Numbered from the stretch's first letter, positions 10,303 to 19,115 are shown. The stretch: 64,000 nucleotides of DNA from Streptomyces fumanus (GCF_014655295.1 NZ_BNBI01000009.1:310001-374000); one strand, 5' to 3'. Numbers and translations: made by a program. Notes: generated by a model from the sequence alone, not told the origin.

Positions 10303-11235
10303 ATGCTGCATCTGCGCCTGATCACCCCGGCCGAGAAGACCGACGCCGTGGTCCGCCTGATCGACCGGACGGTCGGCACCGCCCACCTGGTCGTCCTGCC
10401 CGGCGCCGCCCACCGGCCGGCCGGTGACGTCGTGATGTGCGACGTGGCGCGGGAGGCCGCTGACGAACTGATCGACGGGCTGCGCGCGCTGGACCTCGAC
10501 ACCTGCGGCGCGATCACCGCCGAGAACATCGACCTGTCGCTGTCGGAGTACGCCGACCGGGCCGAGCGGGAGGCGCCGGGCGAGGGCGCCGACGCGGTGC
10601 TGTGGGAGCAGTTGGCGGAGGCCACGCACGAGGAGTCGACCCTGTCGGTCACCTACGTCGCGTTCATCACCCTCGCCACGATGATCGCGGCCTGCGGTGT
10701 GGTGCTGGACAACGCGATCCTGATCGTCGGCGCGATGGCGGTGGGCCCGGAGTTCGGGCCGCTGGCCGGTATCTGCACGGCGGTCGTGCAGCGCAGCCCC
10801 AGGCTGGCGCTGCGCTCGGTGACCGCGCTGCTGGTGGGCTTCGCCGTGGCCATGACGATCACCGCCGGGTTCGGCCTCTTCATGGACGCCGTCGGCCTGT
10901 TCAGCGAGGGGCGACTGGAGGCCGAACGGCCCAACACCGGCTTCATCTACGCCCCGGACTGGTTCTCGTTCGTCGTGGCGGTCCTCGCGGGCGCCGCGGG
11001 CACCCTCTCCCTGACCTCGGCCAAGTCGGGCGCCCTGGTCGGCGTCGCCATCTCGGTCACCACGGTCCCGGCCGCCGCGAACGCGGCCATCGCCCTCCTC
11101 TACGGCGACACCCACCAGGGCTGGCGCTCAGCCGAACAGCTCCTCCTCAACCTCCTGGGCATCATCCTGGCCGGCACCCTGACCCTGCTCCTGCAAAAGG
11201 CCCTGTGGTCAACAAAGAAACGCCGGACGAGCTGA
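10303..11235 (+). CDS. DUF389 family membrane protein
   Basis: Integral membrane protein of unknown function (TIGR00341/DUF389 type). The N-terminal cytosolic part (about residues 1-110, LHLRLITPAEKTDAVVRLI) is followed by roughly six hydrophobic segments. The hallmark AFITLATMIAACGVVLDNAILIVGAMAVGPEFGPL is present, as is the later motif TLSLTSAKSGALVGVAISVTTVPAAANAA. ATG 10303 was chosen because homologues begin LHLRLITP; an ATG three codons upstream (10294) is possible. It starts 20 nt after coaA and may be in its transcript. A hairpin just after the stop may end transcription. Confidence 0.85.
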   Translation: MLHLRLITPAEKTDAVVRLIDRTVGTAHLVVLPGAAHRPAGDVVMCDVAREAADELIDGLRALDLDTCGAITAENIDLSLSEYADRAEREAPGEGADAVLWEQLAEATHEESTLSVTYVAFITLATMIAACGVVLDNAILIVGAMAVGPEFGPLAGICTAVVQRSPRLALRSVTALLVGFAVAMTITAGFGLFMDAVGLFSEGRLEAERPNTGFIYAPDWFSFVVAVLAGAAGTLSLTSAKSGALVGVAISVTTVPAAANAAIALLYGDTHQGWRSAEQLLLNLLGIILAGTLTLLLQKALWSTKKRRTS

Positions 11236-11236
11236 A

Positions 11237-11314
11237 GCGCCCCCATAGGGGCGCGGGGCTGTATCGATATGCGGCTCCGCCGCGTGGGCGCGATCAACCA
11301 CGACGCACCCGCGG
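11237..11314. repeat. dispersed intergenic repeat, copy 1, with terminator-like arm
   Basis: It begins with the hairpin GCGCCCC-cata-GGGGCGC right after the DUF389 stop. It continues into a segment closely related to two other gaps in the window (17219-17270 and 17894-17960): AGGGGCGCGGGGCTGTATC, then GTGGGCGCGA and CCACGACGCACCCGCGG. It lies between convergent genes, so the hairpin could terminate both DUF389 and glmM transcripts. Confidence 0.6.
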
Positions 11315-11358
11315 CCCGCACACCACCGCACCCCCCACCCCGAACCCGCCCCGAAGAA

Positions 11359-12717
11359 CTACCCCAGCGCAGACTTCACCGCATCCGCCAACCGCCCCGC
11401 CACAGCCCGAGCCTGCTCGATATCCGCCGCCTCCACCATCACCCGCACCAGCGGCTCCGTCCCGGACGGCCGCAGCAGCACCCGCCCGGTCCCCCCCAGC
11501 TCCCGCTCCGCCTCGCTCACCGCCGTCGCCAGCTCCGCCGACGTCGACACCCGCCCCTTGTCCACGTCGGGCACATTGACCAGCACCTGCGGCAGCCGCG
11601 CCATCACGGAGGCCAGCTCCCGCAGCGTACGGCCGGTCTGCGCGACCCGCGCCGCCAGCAGCAGCCCGGTCAGCGTGCCGTCCCCGGTGGTGGCGTGGTC
11701 CAGCACGATGACGTGCCCGGACTGCTCGCCGCCGAGGGCGTACCCGTGTTCTTTCATCTCCTCCAGCACGTACCGGTCGCCGACCGCGGTCTGGACGAGG
11801 TGGATGCCCTCGCGTTCCATGGCGAGCTTGAAGCCCAGGTTGGACATGACGGTGGCGACAACGGTGTCGGAGCGCAGCGCGGACCGCTCCCGCAGCGCCA
11901 GCGCGAGCACCGCCAGGATCTGGTCGCCGTCGACCTCCTCGCCGGTGTGGTCCACGGCCAGGCACCGGTCGGCGTCGCCGTCGTGCGCGATGCCGAGGTG
12001 CGCGCCGTGCTCGACGACGGCGGTCTTGAGCAGGTCGAGGTGGGTGGAGCCGCAGCCGTCGTTGATGTTGAGGCCGTCGGGGGCGGCACCGATGGTGACG
12101 ACCTCGGCGCCGGCCCGGGTGAACGCCTCGGGCGATACTCGGGCGGCGGCGCCGTGCGCCTCGTCAAGGACGATCTTCAGCCCGTCGAGCCGGTTCGGCA
12201 GGGCGCCGACGAGGTGGGCGATGTACTGCTCGGTCCCCTCCAGGTAGTCCCGCACCCGGCCGACACCGGCGCCGGTCGGCCGGTCCCAGGGGGCGCCGGT
12301 GCGGTGCTCGGCGTAGACCGACTCGATGCGGTCCTCCAGCTCGTCGGCGAGTTTGTGGCCGCCGCGGGCGAAGAACTTGATGCCGTTGTCGGGCATGGCG
12401 TTGTGGCTGGCGGAGAGCATCACGCCGAGGTCGGCGCCGAGCGCACCGGTGAGGTGGGCGACGGCGGGGGTCGGCAGCACGCCGACCCGCAGCACGTCCA
12501 CGCCGGCGCTGGCCAGACCCGCGACCACGGCGGCCTCCAGGAACTCCCCGGACGCGCGCGGATCACGGCCGACCACGGCGGTCGGCCGGTGTCCCTCGAA
12601 CGTGCCCGCCTCGGCCAGTACGTGCGCCGCGGCGACGGAGAGGCCGAGTGCCAGCTCGGCCGTCAGGTCCGCGTTGGCGACGCCGCGCACGCCGTCCGTG
12701 CCGAAGAGTCGTCCCAC
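11359..12717 (-). CDS. glmM: phosphoglucosamine mutase
   Basis: Converts glucosamine-6-phosphate to glucosamine-1-phosphate for UDP-GlcNAc synthesis, the step after GlmS. The phospho-serine loop is MLSASHNAMPDNG (S104 likely). The metal loop is HDGDADRC, the sugar-specificity loop is GGEQSGH, and the phosphate-binding loop is LRPSGTEPLVRVM. Its 452 residues match the family. It follows rpsI on the same strand after a strong terminator, the usual Streptomyces order rplM-rpsI-glmM. Confidence 0.97.
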   Translation of the reverse strand: MGRLFGTDGVRGVANADLTAELALGLSVAAAHVLAEAGTFEGHRPTAVVGRDPRASGEFLEAAVVAGLASAGVDVLRVGVLPTPAVAHLTGALGADLGVMLSASHNAMPDNGIKFFARGGHKLADELEDRIESVYAEHRTGAPWDRPTGAGVGRVRDYLEGTEQYIAHLVGALPNRLDGLKIVLDEAHGAAARVSPEAFTRAGAEVVTIGAAPDGLNINDGCGSTHLDLLKTAVVEHGAHLGIAHDGDADRCLAVDHTGEEVDGDQILAVLALALRERSALRSDTVVATVMSNLGFKLAMEREGIHLVQTAVGDRYVLEEMKEHGYALGGEQSGHVIVLDHATTGDGTLTGLLLAARVAQTGRTLRELASVMARLPQVLVNVPDVDKGRVSTSAELATAVSEAERELGGTGRVLLRPSGTEPLVRVMVEAADIEQARAVAGRLADAVKSALG

Positions 12718-12819
12718 TTGTCCTCCTGAGGAAGCGTCAGATGCTGAGCCGCACCGACAATCCGATCACACAAGCCTTTGAGCGTCTTGTGCCGTTATAC
12801 GCCCCCGGCTGGGGATAAA

Positions 12820-12862
12820 CGAACGCCCCGGGGGCACGAAAGGCGTGCCGCCGGGGCGTTCG
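12820..12862 (-). terminator. terminator downstream of rpsI
   Basis: A 19-bp inverted repeat with one mismatch: arm 12820-12838 against arm 12844-12862, loop 5 nt. It lies 25 nt past the rpsI stop and before glmM. No U-tract follows, as is common for Streptomyces hairpin terminators. Confidence 0.75.
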
Positions 12863-12886
12863 GAGTACGCGCAGCGCGTCGGAGAT

Positions 12887-13399
12887 TTAGCGCTTGCTGT
12901 ACTGCGGGGCCTTGCGGGCCTTCTTCAGACCGGCCTTCTTCCGCTCGACCGCACGGTCGTCGCGGCGCAGGAAGCCGGCCTTCTTCAGCGGGCCACGGTT
13001 GTTGTCGACGTCGGCCTCGTTGAGGGCGCGCGCGACACCGAGGCGGAGGGCACCGGCCTGGCCGGAGACGCCGCCACCGGCGATGCGGGCGATGACGTCG
13101 TAGCGGCCCTCCAGCTCGAGCACCTTGAAGGGCTCGTTGACCTCCTGCTGGTGCACCTTGTTCGGGAAGTAGTCCTCGAGGGTGCGGCCGTTGATCTTCC
13201 ACTTGCCGGTGCCCGGGACGATCCGGACACGGGCGATGGCGTTCTTGCGGCGGCCCAGGCCGGCGGCCGGCTGGGGCTCGCCGAAGCGGGAGGCCAGGGA
13301 CTCCGAGGTGTACTCGCCCTCGACGGGGACCTCGGACTCGGTGGTGTAGCTGTCGATGTCAAGCTCTTCGAGCGGCTGCTCGGCAGTGGTCTCGGCCAC
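12887..13399 (-). CDS. rpsI: 30S ribosomal protein S9
   Basis: Small-subunit head protein whose C-terminal Arg tail reaches the P-site tRNA. The 170 residues include an acidic actinobacterial N-terminal extension (about 45 residues) before the conserved core GLGRRKNAIARVRIVPG. The family ending is KKAGLKKARKAPQYSKR. It is second in the rplM-rpsI transcript, 42 nt after rplM. Confidence 0.97.
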   Translation of the reverse strand: MAETTAEQPLEELDIDSYTTESEVPVEGEYTSESLASRFGEPQPAAGLGRRKNAIARVRIVPGTGKWKINGRTLEDYFPNKVHQQEVNEPFKVLELEGRYDVIARIAGGGVSGQAGALRLGVARALNEADVDNNRGPLKKAGFLRRDDRAVERKKAGLKKARKAPQYSKR

Positions 13400-13441
13400 G
13401 ATTCTCCTCAGATTCTCTTCAGTCTTAGGGGGTGGCCGGAC

Positions 13442-13885
13442 TTACTGCGCGACCTGGGTGATCTCGTACGGCTGCGGCTGCTGCGCGCCGTGCGGGTGCT
13501 GGTCACCCTTGTAGACCTTCAGCTTCGAGAGCATCTGACGGCCCAGCGTGTTCTTGGGGAGCATGCCCTTGACGGCCTTCTCGATGGCCTTCTCGGGGTT
13601 CTTGTCCAGCAGCTCGTCGTAGCGGACCGAGCGCAGACCGCCCGGGTAGCCGGAGTGGCGGTAGGCCATCTTCTGGGTCCGCTTGTTGCCGGAGAGGTGC
13701 ACCTTGTCGGCGTTGATGATGATGACGAAGTCACCGGTGTCGACGTGGGGCGCGTAGATCGGCTTGTGCTTGCCCCGCAGAAGGGAGGCCGCGGTGGAGG
13801 CGAGACGACCCAGGACGACGTCCTGAGCATCGATGACGTGCCACTGGCGCGTCACATCGCCGGGCTTGGGGCTGTACGTACGCAC
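13442..13885 (-). CDS. rplM: 50S ribosomal protein L13
   Basis: Early-assembly large-subunit protein. GTG at 13885 gives the normal 147-residue actinobacterial protein beginning RTYSPKPGDVTRQWHVIDA; the frame is open for 31 more codons upstream but those residues are not L13-like. Core motifs DVVLGRLAS, GDFVIIINADKVHLSGNK and GMLPKNTLGRQM are present. It is promoter-proximal to rpsI. Confidence 0.97.
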   Translation of the reverse strand: MRTYSPKPGDVTRQWHVIDAQDVVLGRLASTAASLLRGKHKPIYAPHVDTGDFVIIINADKVHLSGNKRTQKMAYRHSGYPGGLRSVRYDELLDKNPEKAIEKAVKGMLPKNTLGRQMLSKLKVYKGDQHPHGAQQPQPYEITQVAQ

Positions 13886-14064
13886 GGTTCGTAGCCTTCG
13901 CTTCGAGTGAATGGTCCTGACAAGGTCACCGAAACGATCACGACAGCCTTGACCGCACGGCGGCGACGCAAACCGCACACGTGGAGTCGCTGGTCATCGG
14001 CCCGGTGGACCGGTGTAAGGGCCCGTCCCGTGAGAATGAGCAAGCCAATACACAACGAACAAGC

Positions 14065-14093
14065 AGGATACCGGGGTGCCCCAGGAGGGTCAA
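14065..14093 (-). promoter_or_regulatory. rplM-rpsI promoter
   Basis: On the minus strand TTGACC (14088-14093) and TATCCT (14065-14070) are separated by exactly 17 nt, a good match to the principal sigma (HrdB-type) consensus. It lies about 180 nt upstream of the rplM start. The 223-nt gap 13886-14108 therefore holds this promoter and a leader of about 170 nt. Confidence 0.7.
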
Positions 14094-14108
14094 AACGAGG
14101 GATCGCCG

Positions 14109-15326
14109 TCACCCGGTGCCACTGCTGTCCACCTCTACTGTACGTGCCCGCCGCGGTAGACCGGCGCGGGCGCCTTCCGGGACCCGGCCGGCCCGGCCCC
14201 GTACGGAGTGCAGGGCGACCGTGGCGGCCAGCGCACCGAGCGTGAAGGCGTCCTTGAGGGCGCGCTGCCGGGGCGCCTCCAGACCGGGCCAGGTGACCCC
14301 GGGCAGTTGCGGGACCAGGGCGAGCCAGAACCAGGGCCGCCGGGCGACACCGTCCTCGTAGGGCACTCCGGCCAGCAGCAGGGGCACCACGACCAGGAGG
14401 TAGTGGTCGTAGGAGGGGCGGGAGACCAGGAACGCGGAGAGCATCAGGCCGGCCCCGGTCTCGGCGAGGCGGAGCGGGCCGGGGCCGGCCCGCCGCCAGC
14501 GCCGGCGGGCGCAGAGCACCCCGGCGCCGGCCGCGAGCAGGGCGATCACCTGGGCGAGCGGGCCGGGTACGCCGAGGCGGGGCAGGACGGCCGGGAGGGA
14601 CGCCTCCCAGGAGCGGACGAAGCCGTCGTCGCCGTGGAGCAGGAAGGGCAGGGTGCGGGTGAAGAAACCGGCCGGGTCGGGCATCAGCAGCGCCGCCGCG
14701 CCGGAGGCCAGGGCCGGCACCAGGACCGCCGCCGCCAGCGCCCGCCACCGCCCGGCCAGCAGGAACAGCAGGGCGACCGGGGCGAGCAGCGGCTTGAGCG
14801 CCACGGCGGCGCCGAGCACCGCGCCCGCCGCGACCCAGCGGCCCCGGTCCGCCAGCAGCAGGCAGAGCGGCAGCGCGGCGGCCGCGGTGACCGTCCAGTT
14901 GCCCAGGTGGATCAGGTGCCCGAAGGGCGCGAACCCGGCCGCCAGCGCGGTCAGGCCGAGCACGCCGAGCCTGCTGGTGCCCGGCACCCGGTGCAGTTGC
15001 AGGGCGCAGCCCCAGCCCGCGGTGAGCAGGACGGTCACGGCACAGGGCACCAGCGCGCGCAGCGCCGCGTCGGGCAGCAGGGCCTGCGGGACGGCGGCCA
15101 GCACGGCGCTCGGGAAGTAGAGGAAGTGCGGGTCGTCGTAGGGGTCGCCGCCCGCGAGCCAGGCGCGGGCGGCCCGGACCACGATCGCGTTGTCCATCCC
15201 GCCGTCGGGTCTGGCCCGTGCCGTGCTCGCCGCCAGTGCCGCCAGCACCGCCGCCAGGGCCGCCCACGCGGCCCCACCCGCCGGTCGTACCAACCACCCG
15301 GAGATGTCGCTTTTGCCCGTCCGCAT
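14109..15326 (-). CDS. polytopic glycosyltransferase, GT87/DUF2029-like
   Basis: Membrane protein of 405 residues with about ten hydrophobic segments. The N-terminal pattern has a signal-anchor helix followed by the periplasmic motif DPYDDPHFLYFP. Further on, HLGNWTVTAAAALPLCLLL and AVALKPLLAPVALLFLLAGRW resemble polyprenyl-phosphate-mannose-dependent mannosyltransferases of actinobacteria (GT87). The acidic pair in the first external loop would be catalytic by analogy. The gene ends 16 nt before the rplM -35 box. Acceptor sugar unknown. Confidence 0.75.
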   Translation of the reverse strand: MRTGKSDISGWLVRPAGGAAWAALAAVLAALAASTARARPDGGMDNAIVVRAARAWLAGGDPYDDPHFLYFPSAVLAAVPQALLPDAALRALVPCAVTVLLTAGWGCALQLHRVPGTSRLGVLGLTALAAGFAPFGHLIHLGNWTVTAAAALPLCLLLADRGRWVAAGAVLGAAVALKPLLAPVALLFLLAGRWRALAAAVLVPALASGAAALLMPDPAGFFTRTLPFLLHGDDGFVRSWEASLPAVLPRLGVPGPLAQVIALLAAGAGVLCARRRWRRAGPGPLRLAETGAGLMLSAFLVSRPSYDHYLLVVVPLLLAGVPYEDGVARRPWFWLALVPQLPGVTWPGLEAPRQRALKDAFTLGALAATVALHSVRGRAGRVPEGARAGLPRRARTVEVDSSGTG

Positions 15327-15400
15327 GGGAGGAACGCTAGGCGCTGCGGGGCCCGTTGAGGCGGACCAGCGCGCCGCCCGGCCCGTCTAAGATGCGGCCC

Positions 15401-16279
15401 ATGAGCTTTGGGCAGGGGGGACCCGACTCCGGGTGGGATCCCTGGAAACCGCAATCGCAGCAGCAGTCCTGGAGCGGCGGCGGCGACGCGCCGGACTGGG
15501 CCGCGCTCGCCGAGGCGTCCGAGGCCCGCGCCAAGCGGCGCAGGCTGCTGTTCATCTGCGGCGGGGCGCTGGCCACGGTGGCGGTGGCGGCCGCCGTCGC
15601 GGTGGCGGTGGTCTCGGCGGACGGCACCGGTTCGGCCTCCGACCAGCCGTCCTCGCAACTGCCGTCGACGGCCGGGCTGCCGAGCGCGACCGCGACGGCC
15701 CCCTCGTTCGCGCCGACCAGCGCGCCGCCGCCGCTGGACCCGAAGGACTTCATCGCCAGCGCCAAGAAGGACACCGCGCCGCTCGGCCCGGACGTCCTCT
15801 TCCCCGGCACCCAGCTCACCATGAACGAGACGGTCTACAAGAAGGGCCCGACCGCCGACACCCGCACCTGCTCCGGCGCCGCCCAGCAGAGCCTGCCGCC
15901 GCTGCTCACCGCCAACGGCTGCACCCGTATGATCCGCGTCACTTACACCAAGGGCGACATCGCGGTGACCGTCGGGGTGGCCGTCTTCGACACGGAGGCG
16001 CAGGCCACGGCGACCAAGTCGCAGGCGGACACCAAGAGCAACATCCGGTCGCTCTCCGGCGGCGGGGTGGACCCGTTCTGCACCGGCCAGATCTGCCGGT
16101 CCACCACCAACTCCTACGGCCGGTACGCCTACTTCACCCTGGCCGGCTTCACCAGCGGCAAGGACGTCACCGAGCAGGACACCGCGGTCTTCCGGGCCGG
16201 CGACGACCTGGCGCGGTTCACCTTCGACCAGATCCACCGGCGCGGCCAGGCCCAGGCATCGGCGGCGGCCACCCGCTAG
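15401..16279 (+). CDS. membrane-anchored hypothetical protein
   Basis: 292 residues from ATG 15401 (an ATG at 15392 is possible). A Gly/Gln/Ser-rich cytosolic N-terminus with DPWKPQSQQQSW is followed by one transmembrane helix (LLFICGGALATVAVAAAVAVAVV). Next comes a Ser/Pro/Ala-rich linker and an external domain with four cysteines (TRTCSG, NGCTRM, FCTGQICR). It resembles widely conserved Streptomyces proteins of unknown role. A TAAGAT-like -10 element lies only a few bases upstream, suggesting a leaderless transcript. It is divergent from the glycosyltransferase and convergent with truA. Confidence 0.7.
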   Translation: MSFGQGGPDSGWDPWKPQSQQQSWSGGGDAPDWAALAEASEARAKRRRLLFICGGALATVAVAAAVAVAVVSADGTGSASDQPSSQLPSTAGLPSATATAPSFAPTSAPPPLDPKDFIASAKKDTAPLGPDVLFPGTQLTMNETVYKKGPTADTRTCSGAAQQSLPPLLTANGCTRMIRVTYTKGDIAVTVGVAVFDTEAQATATKSQADTKSNIRSLSGGGVDPFCTGQICRSTTNSYGRYAYFTLAGFTSGKDVTEQDTAVFRAGDDLARFTFDQIHRRGQAQASAAATR

Positions 16280-16300
16280 GAAGCGGGGGGACCTGGGGGG

Positions 16301-17149
16301 CTAACACCCCGCGCAACCGGCCGCCCCGGGCAGGGAGCGCCGGTTGCGCGCCTCCCGGCTGCGGGCCGCGAGCAGCTCGTCCGCCGGATAGCCGACCTCC
16401 TCCAGCGTCAGCCCGTGCGGCCGTACGACATGCACCGCCGAGTCCCGTACGCCGCCCGCCAGCACCTTCCCCGGCCAGTCCGGCGTCCGGTGCCCGTCCC
16501 CGACGAACAGCAGCGCGCCGATCAGCGAGCGCACCATGTTGTGGCAGAAGGCGTCGGCCCGCACGGTGGCGGTGATCACCCCGTCCGCCCCCCGGACCAG
16601 GCTCAGCTCCTGGAGCGTACGGATGGTGGTGGCGCCCTCCCGCCGCTTGCAGTACGCGGCGAAGTCGTGCTCCCCGAGCAGCGCCCGCGCGGCCTCATTC
16701 ATGGCGTCCACGTCGAGCGGCCAGTCGTGCCACAGCACATGTCCGCGCAGCAGCGGGTCGACGCCGCCCGGATGATCGGTGACCCGGTAGGCGTAGCGCC
16801 GCCAGATGGCGGAGAACCGCGCGTCGAACCCGTCCGGTGCCGGTCTGACCGACCAGATCCGCACGTCCTTGGGCAACCGCCCGGCGAGCCGCTTCAGCAG
16901 CTTCTCCCGGTGCGCGTCCCAGACCTCCCGCGGCAGATCCACATGCGCGACCTGGCCCCGGGCGTGCACCCCGGCATCGGTCCGCCCGGCCACGGTCAGC
17001 TCGTACGTCCGTTCCGACCGCGTGACCGTCCGCAGGGCGTCCTCGATCTCCCCCTGCACGGTCCGCCGCCCCCCGGCCTGCTTGGCCCACCCGGAGAACC
17101 CGGCCCCGTCGTACGACAGATCGAGCCGCACCCGCACTTCATCACTCAC
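16301..17149 (-). CDS. truA: tRNA pseudouridine(38-40) synthase
   Basis: Isomerises uridines 38-40 in tRNA anticodon stems. The catalytic Asp is D58 in AGRTDAGVHARGQ, with RYAYRV and the C-terminal FCHNMVRSLIGALLFVG motif also seen. The 282 residues fit the family. It is the last gene of the alpha operon region, separated from rplQ by 139 nt containing a hairpin and an intergenic repeat. Confidence 0.95.
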   Translation of the reverse strand: MSDEVRVRLDLSYDGAGFSGWAKQAGGRRTVQGEIEDALRTVTRSERTYELTVAGRTDAGVHARGQVAHVDLPREVWDAHREKLLKRLAGRLPKDVRIWSVRPAPDGFDARFSAIWRRYAYRVTDHPGGVDPLLRGHVLWHDWPLDVDAMNEAARALLGEHDFAAYCKRREGATTIRTLQELSLVRGADGVITATVRADAFCHNMVRSLIGALLFVGDGHRTPDWPGKVLAGGVRDSAVHVVRPHGLTLEEVGYPADELLAARSREARNRRSLPGAAGCAGC

Positions 17150-17174
17150 AACCAGTTCCTCTCAGCACCGAAAA

Positions 17175-17207
17175 GCGGGCCCGCCCCCGGGAAAGGGACG
17201 GACCCGC
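17175..17207 (-). terminator. hairpin between rplQ and truA
   Basis: Imperfect GC-rich inverted repeat (GCGGGTCCGTCCC against GGGGGCGGGCCCGC in RNA sense). It could terminate part of the alpha-operon transcription before truA. Confidence 0.5.
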
Positions 17208-17218
17208 CAACGCCCTGA

Positions 17219-17270
17219 AGGGGCGCGGGGAACTGCGCGACCAGCCACGACGAACCCGCGGCCGACCGCA
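17219..17270. repeat. dispersed intergenic repeat, copy 2
   Basis: The segment starts AGGGGCGCGGGGAACTGC and ends CCACGACGAACCCGCGG, matching the outer parts of copies 1 and 3 but lacking their central section. It lies in the rplQ-truA gap. Confidence 0.55.
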
Positions 17271-17288
17271 CAGCCCCCGCCAGAACGC

Positions 17289-17783
17289 TTACGCGTCCTT
17301 GGACTCCTCGGCCGGCGCCTCGGCGGCCTCGTCGGCCTTGGTCTCCTCGACCTTGGCCTCCTCGGACTCCTTGACCGCGCGCTTCGTCGCGGCCTCGGCC
17401 TCGCCCGTCGCCTGCTGGGCGACGGTCAGCGCCTCGACCAGCTCGATGACGGCCATGGGCGCGTTGTCACCACGGCGGTTGCCGATCTTGGTGATACGGG
17501 TGTAGCCACCGGGACGGTTCTCGTACCGCGGGCCGATCTCGGTGAAGAGCGTGTGGACGACGCTCTTGTCCGTGATGACCTGGAGCACCTGACGGCGGTT
17601 GTGAAGGTCGCCCTTCTTCGCCTTGGTGACCAGACGCTCGGCGTACGGACGCAGCTTGCGCGCCTTCGCCTCGGTCGTGGTGATGCGGCCGTGCTCGAAC
17701 AGCGACTTCGCGAGGTTCGCGAGCAGCAGCTTCTCGTGCGCGGCGCTGCCGCCCAGACGGGCACCCTTGGTGGGCTTCGGCAT
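17289..17783 (-). CDS. rplQ: 50S ribosomal protein L17
   Basis: Large-subunit protein near the exit tunnel. The core (about residues 1-118) begins MPKPTKGARLGGSAAHEK and ends in the ENRPGGYTRI, MAVIEL region. An Ala/Glu/Lys-rich acidic C-terminal extension of some 40 residues, common in actinobacteria, follows. It is downstream of rpoA across a 191-nt gap. Confidence 0.97.
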   Translation of the reverse strand: MPKPTKGARLGGSAAHEKLLLANLAKSLFEHGRITTTEAKARKLRPYAERLVTKAKKGDLHNRRQVLQVITDKSVVHTLFTEIGPRYENRPGGYTRITKIGNRRGDNAPMAVIELVEALTVAQQATGEAEAATKRAVKESEEAKVEETKADEAAEAPAEESKDA

Positions 17784-17893
17784 GGTGTCTCTCCTAGGTG
17801 TCTGCCCCGGCCGTATCAGGTACCGGAGTCAGTATCCGAGCAGGCGGACGCCTGTCGGAGATCCGGGCCGGGCCCCGAGGGGGCCGGTCCGGA

Positions 17894-17960
17894 AGGGGCG
17901 CGGGGCGGTGTCGATGTGCGACTCCGTCGCGTGGGCGCGACAAGCCGCAGCGCACCCGCA
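17894..17960. repeat. dispersed intergenic repeat, copy 3
   Basis: AGGGGCGCGGGGCGGTGTC, then CGTCGCGTGGGCGCGA and GCGCACCCGCA, is a diverged copy of the element at 11247-11314. It fills much of the rpoA-rplQ gap, so it is transcribed within the alpha operon. Confidence 0.6.
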
Positions 17961-17974
17961 CCCACAACGCATCG

Positions 17975-18997
17975 TCAGTACTGCTCGGTCTCCACGAACC
18001 CGGCGTCCGCGTCGTCGTCCGCGCCGAACGCGTCCGCCGCGGCGGTCGGGTCGAACCCGGGGGGCGAGTCCTTGAGCGCCAGGCCCATGCCCGCCAGCTT
18101 CGCCTTGACCTCGTCGATCGACTTGGCGCCGAAGTTGCGGATGTCGAGCAGGTCCGCCTCGGACCGCGCGACCAGCTCGCCCACGGAGTGGATGCCCTCG
18201 CGCTTCAGGCAGTTGTACGACCGGACGGTCAGCTCCAGCTCCTCGATCGGGAGCGCGAGGTCGGCCGCCAGCGCCGCGTCCGTCGGGGACGGACCCATGT
18301 CGATGCCCTCGGCGTCGATGTTCAGCTCGCGGGCGAGACCGAACAGCTCGACCAGGGTCTTGCCGGCCGAGGCCATGGCGTCGCGCGGACGCATCGCCTG
18401 CTTGGTCTCGACGTCGACGATCAGCTTGTCGAAGTCGGTGCGCTGCTCGACACGCGTCGCCTCGACCTTGTACGTGACCTTGAGGACCGGCGAGTAGATC
18501 GAGTCGACCGGGATACGGCCGATCTCCTGGCCGACCTGCTTGTTCTGCACGGCGGAGACATAGCCGCGACCGCGCTCGACGGTCAGCTCCATCTCCAGCT
18601 TGCCCTTGCCGTTGAGCGTGGCGAGGACCAGGTCGGGGTTGTGCACCTCGACACCGGCCGGGGGCGCGATGTCGGCGGCGGTGACCAGACCCGGGCCCTG
18701 CTTGCGCAGGTACATCACGACCGGCTCGTCGTGCTCCGAGGAGACCACGAGCTGCTTGATGTTGAGGATCAGGTCGGTGACGTCCTCCTTGACGCCCGGC
18801 ACGGTGGTGAACTCGTGCAGCACGCCGTCGATCCGGATGCTGGTGACGGCGGCACCGGGGATCGAGGAGAGGAGGGTCCGGCGGAGGGAGTTGCCGAGGG
18901 TGTAGCCGAAGCCCGGCTCCAGCGGCTCGATCACGAACCGGGAGCGGAACTCGTCGACGACCTCTTCGGTCAACGAGGGACGCTGAGCGATCAGCAT
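17975..18997 (-). CDS. rpoA: RNA polymerase alpha subunit
   Basis: Scaffold of the core enzyme. The N-terminal dimerisation and assembly domain covers about residues 1-230 (RFVIEPLEPGFGYTLGNSLRRTLLSSIPG). The C-terminal DNA/activator-binding domain covers about 250-310 (ELTVRSYNCLKREGIHSVGEL, NFGAKSIDEVKAKL). It ends in an acidic actinobacterial tail. The 340 residues are standard. A strong hairpin lies in the 118-nt gap from rpsK. Confidence 0.98.
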   Translation of the reverse strand: MLIAQRPSLTEEVVDEFRSRFVIEPLEPGFGYTLGNSLRRTLLSSIPGAAVTSIRIDGVLHEFTTVPGVKEDVTDLILNIKQLVVSSEHDEPVVMYLRKQGPGLVTAADIAPPAGVEVHNPDLVLATLNGKGKLEMELTVERGRGYVSAVQNKQVGQEIGRIPVDSIYSPVLKVTYKVEATRVEQRTDFDKLIVDVETKQAMRPRDAMASAGKTLVELFGLARELNIDAEGIDMGPSPTDAALAADLALPIEELELTVRSYNCLKREGIHSVGELVARSEADLLDIRNFGAKSIDEVKAKLAGMGLALKDSPPGFDPTAAADAFGADDDADAGFVETEQY

Positions 18998-19057
18998 GTG
19001 TGTTCCTTCAGTCAGGGGCGCCCGCTATATGACGCCCGACTTGGTACTGCAAGGGTA

Positions 19058-19094
19058 CGGGCGATACGGCCCCTTTCGGGAGCCGTACCGCCCG
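19058..19094 (-). promoter_or_regulatory. strong hairpin between rpsK and rpoA
   Basis: RNA-sense arm CGGGCGGTACGGCTCCC pairs with GGGGCCGTATCGCCCG around a GAAA loop, with one mismatch. No U-run follows. It may attenuate transcription or set mRNA processing between ribosomal-protein genes and rpoA. Confidence 0.6.
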
Positions 19095-19115
19095 GAAAGT
19101 CCCTGCAAAGCGCAA

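Noticed and set aside
13886..14064. Firmicute-type L13 autoregulatory leader upstream of rplM
   Set aside because: The 170-nt leader is there, but I cannot recognise the L13 leader structure in it.
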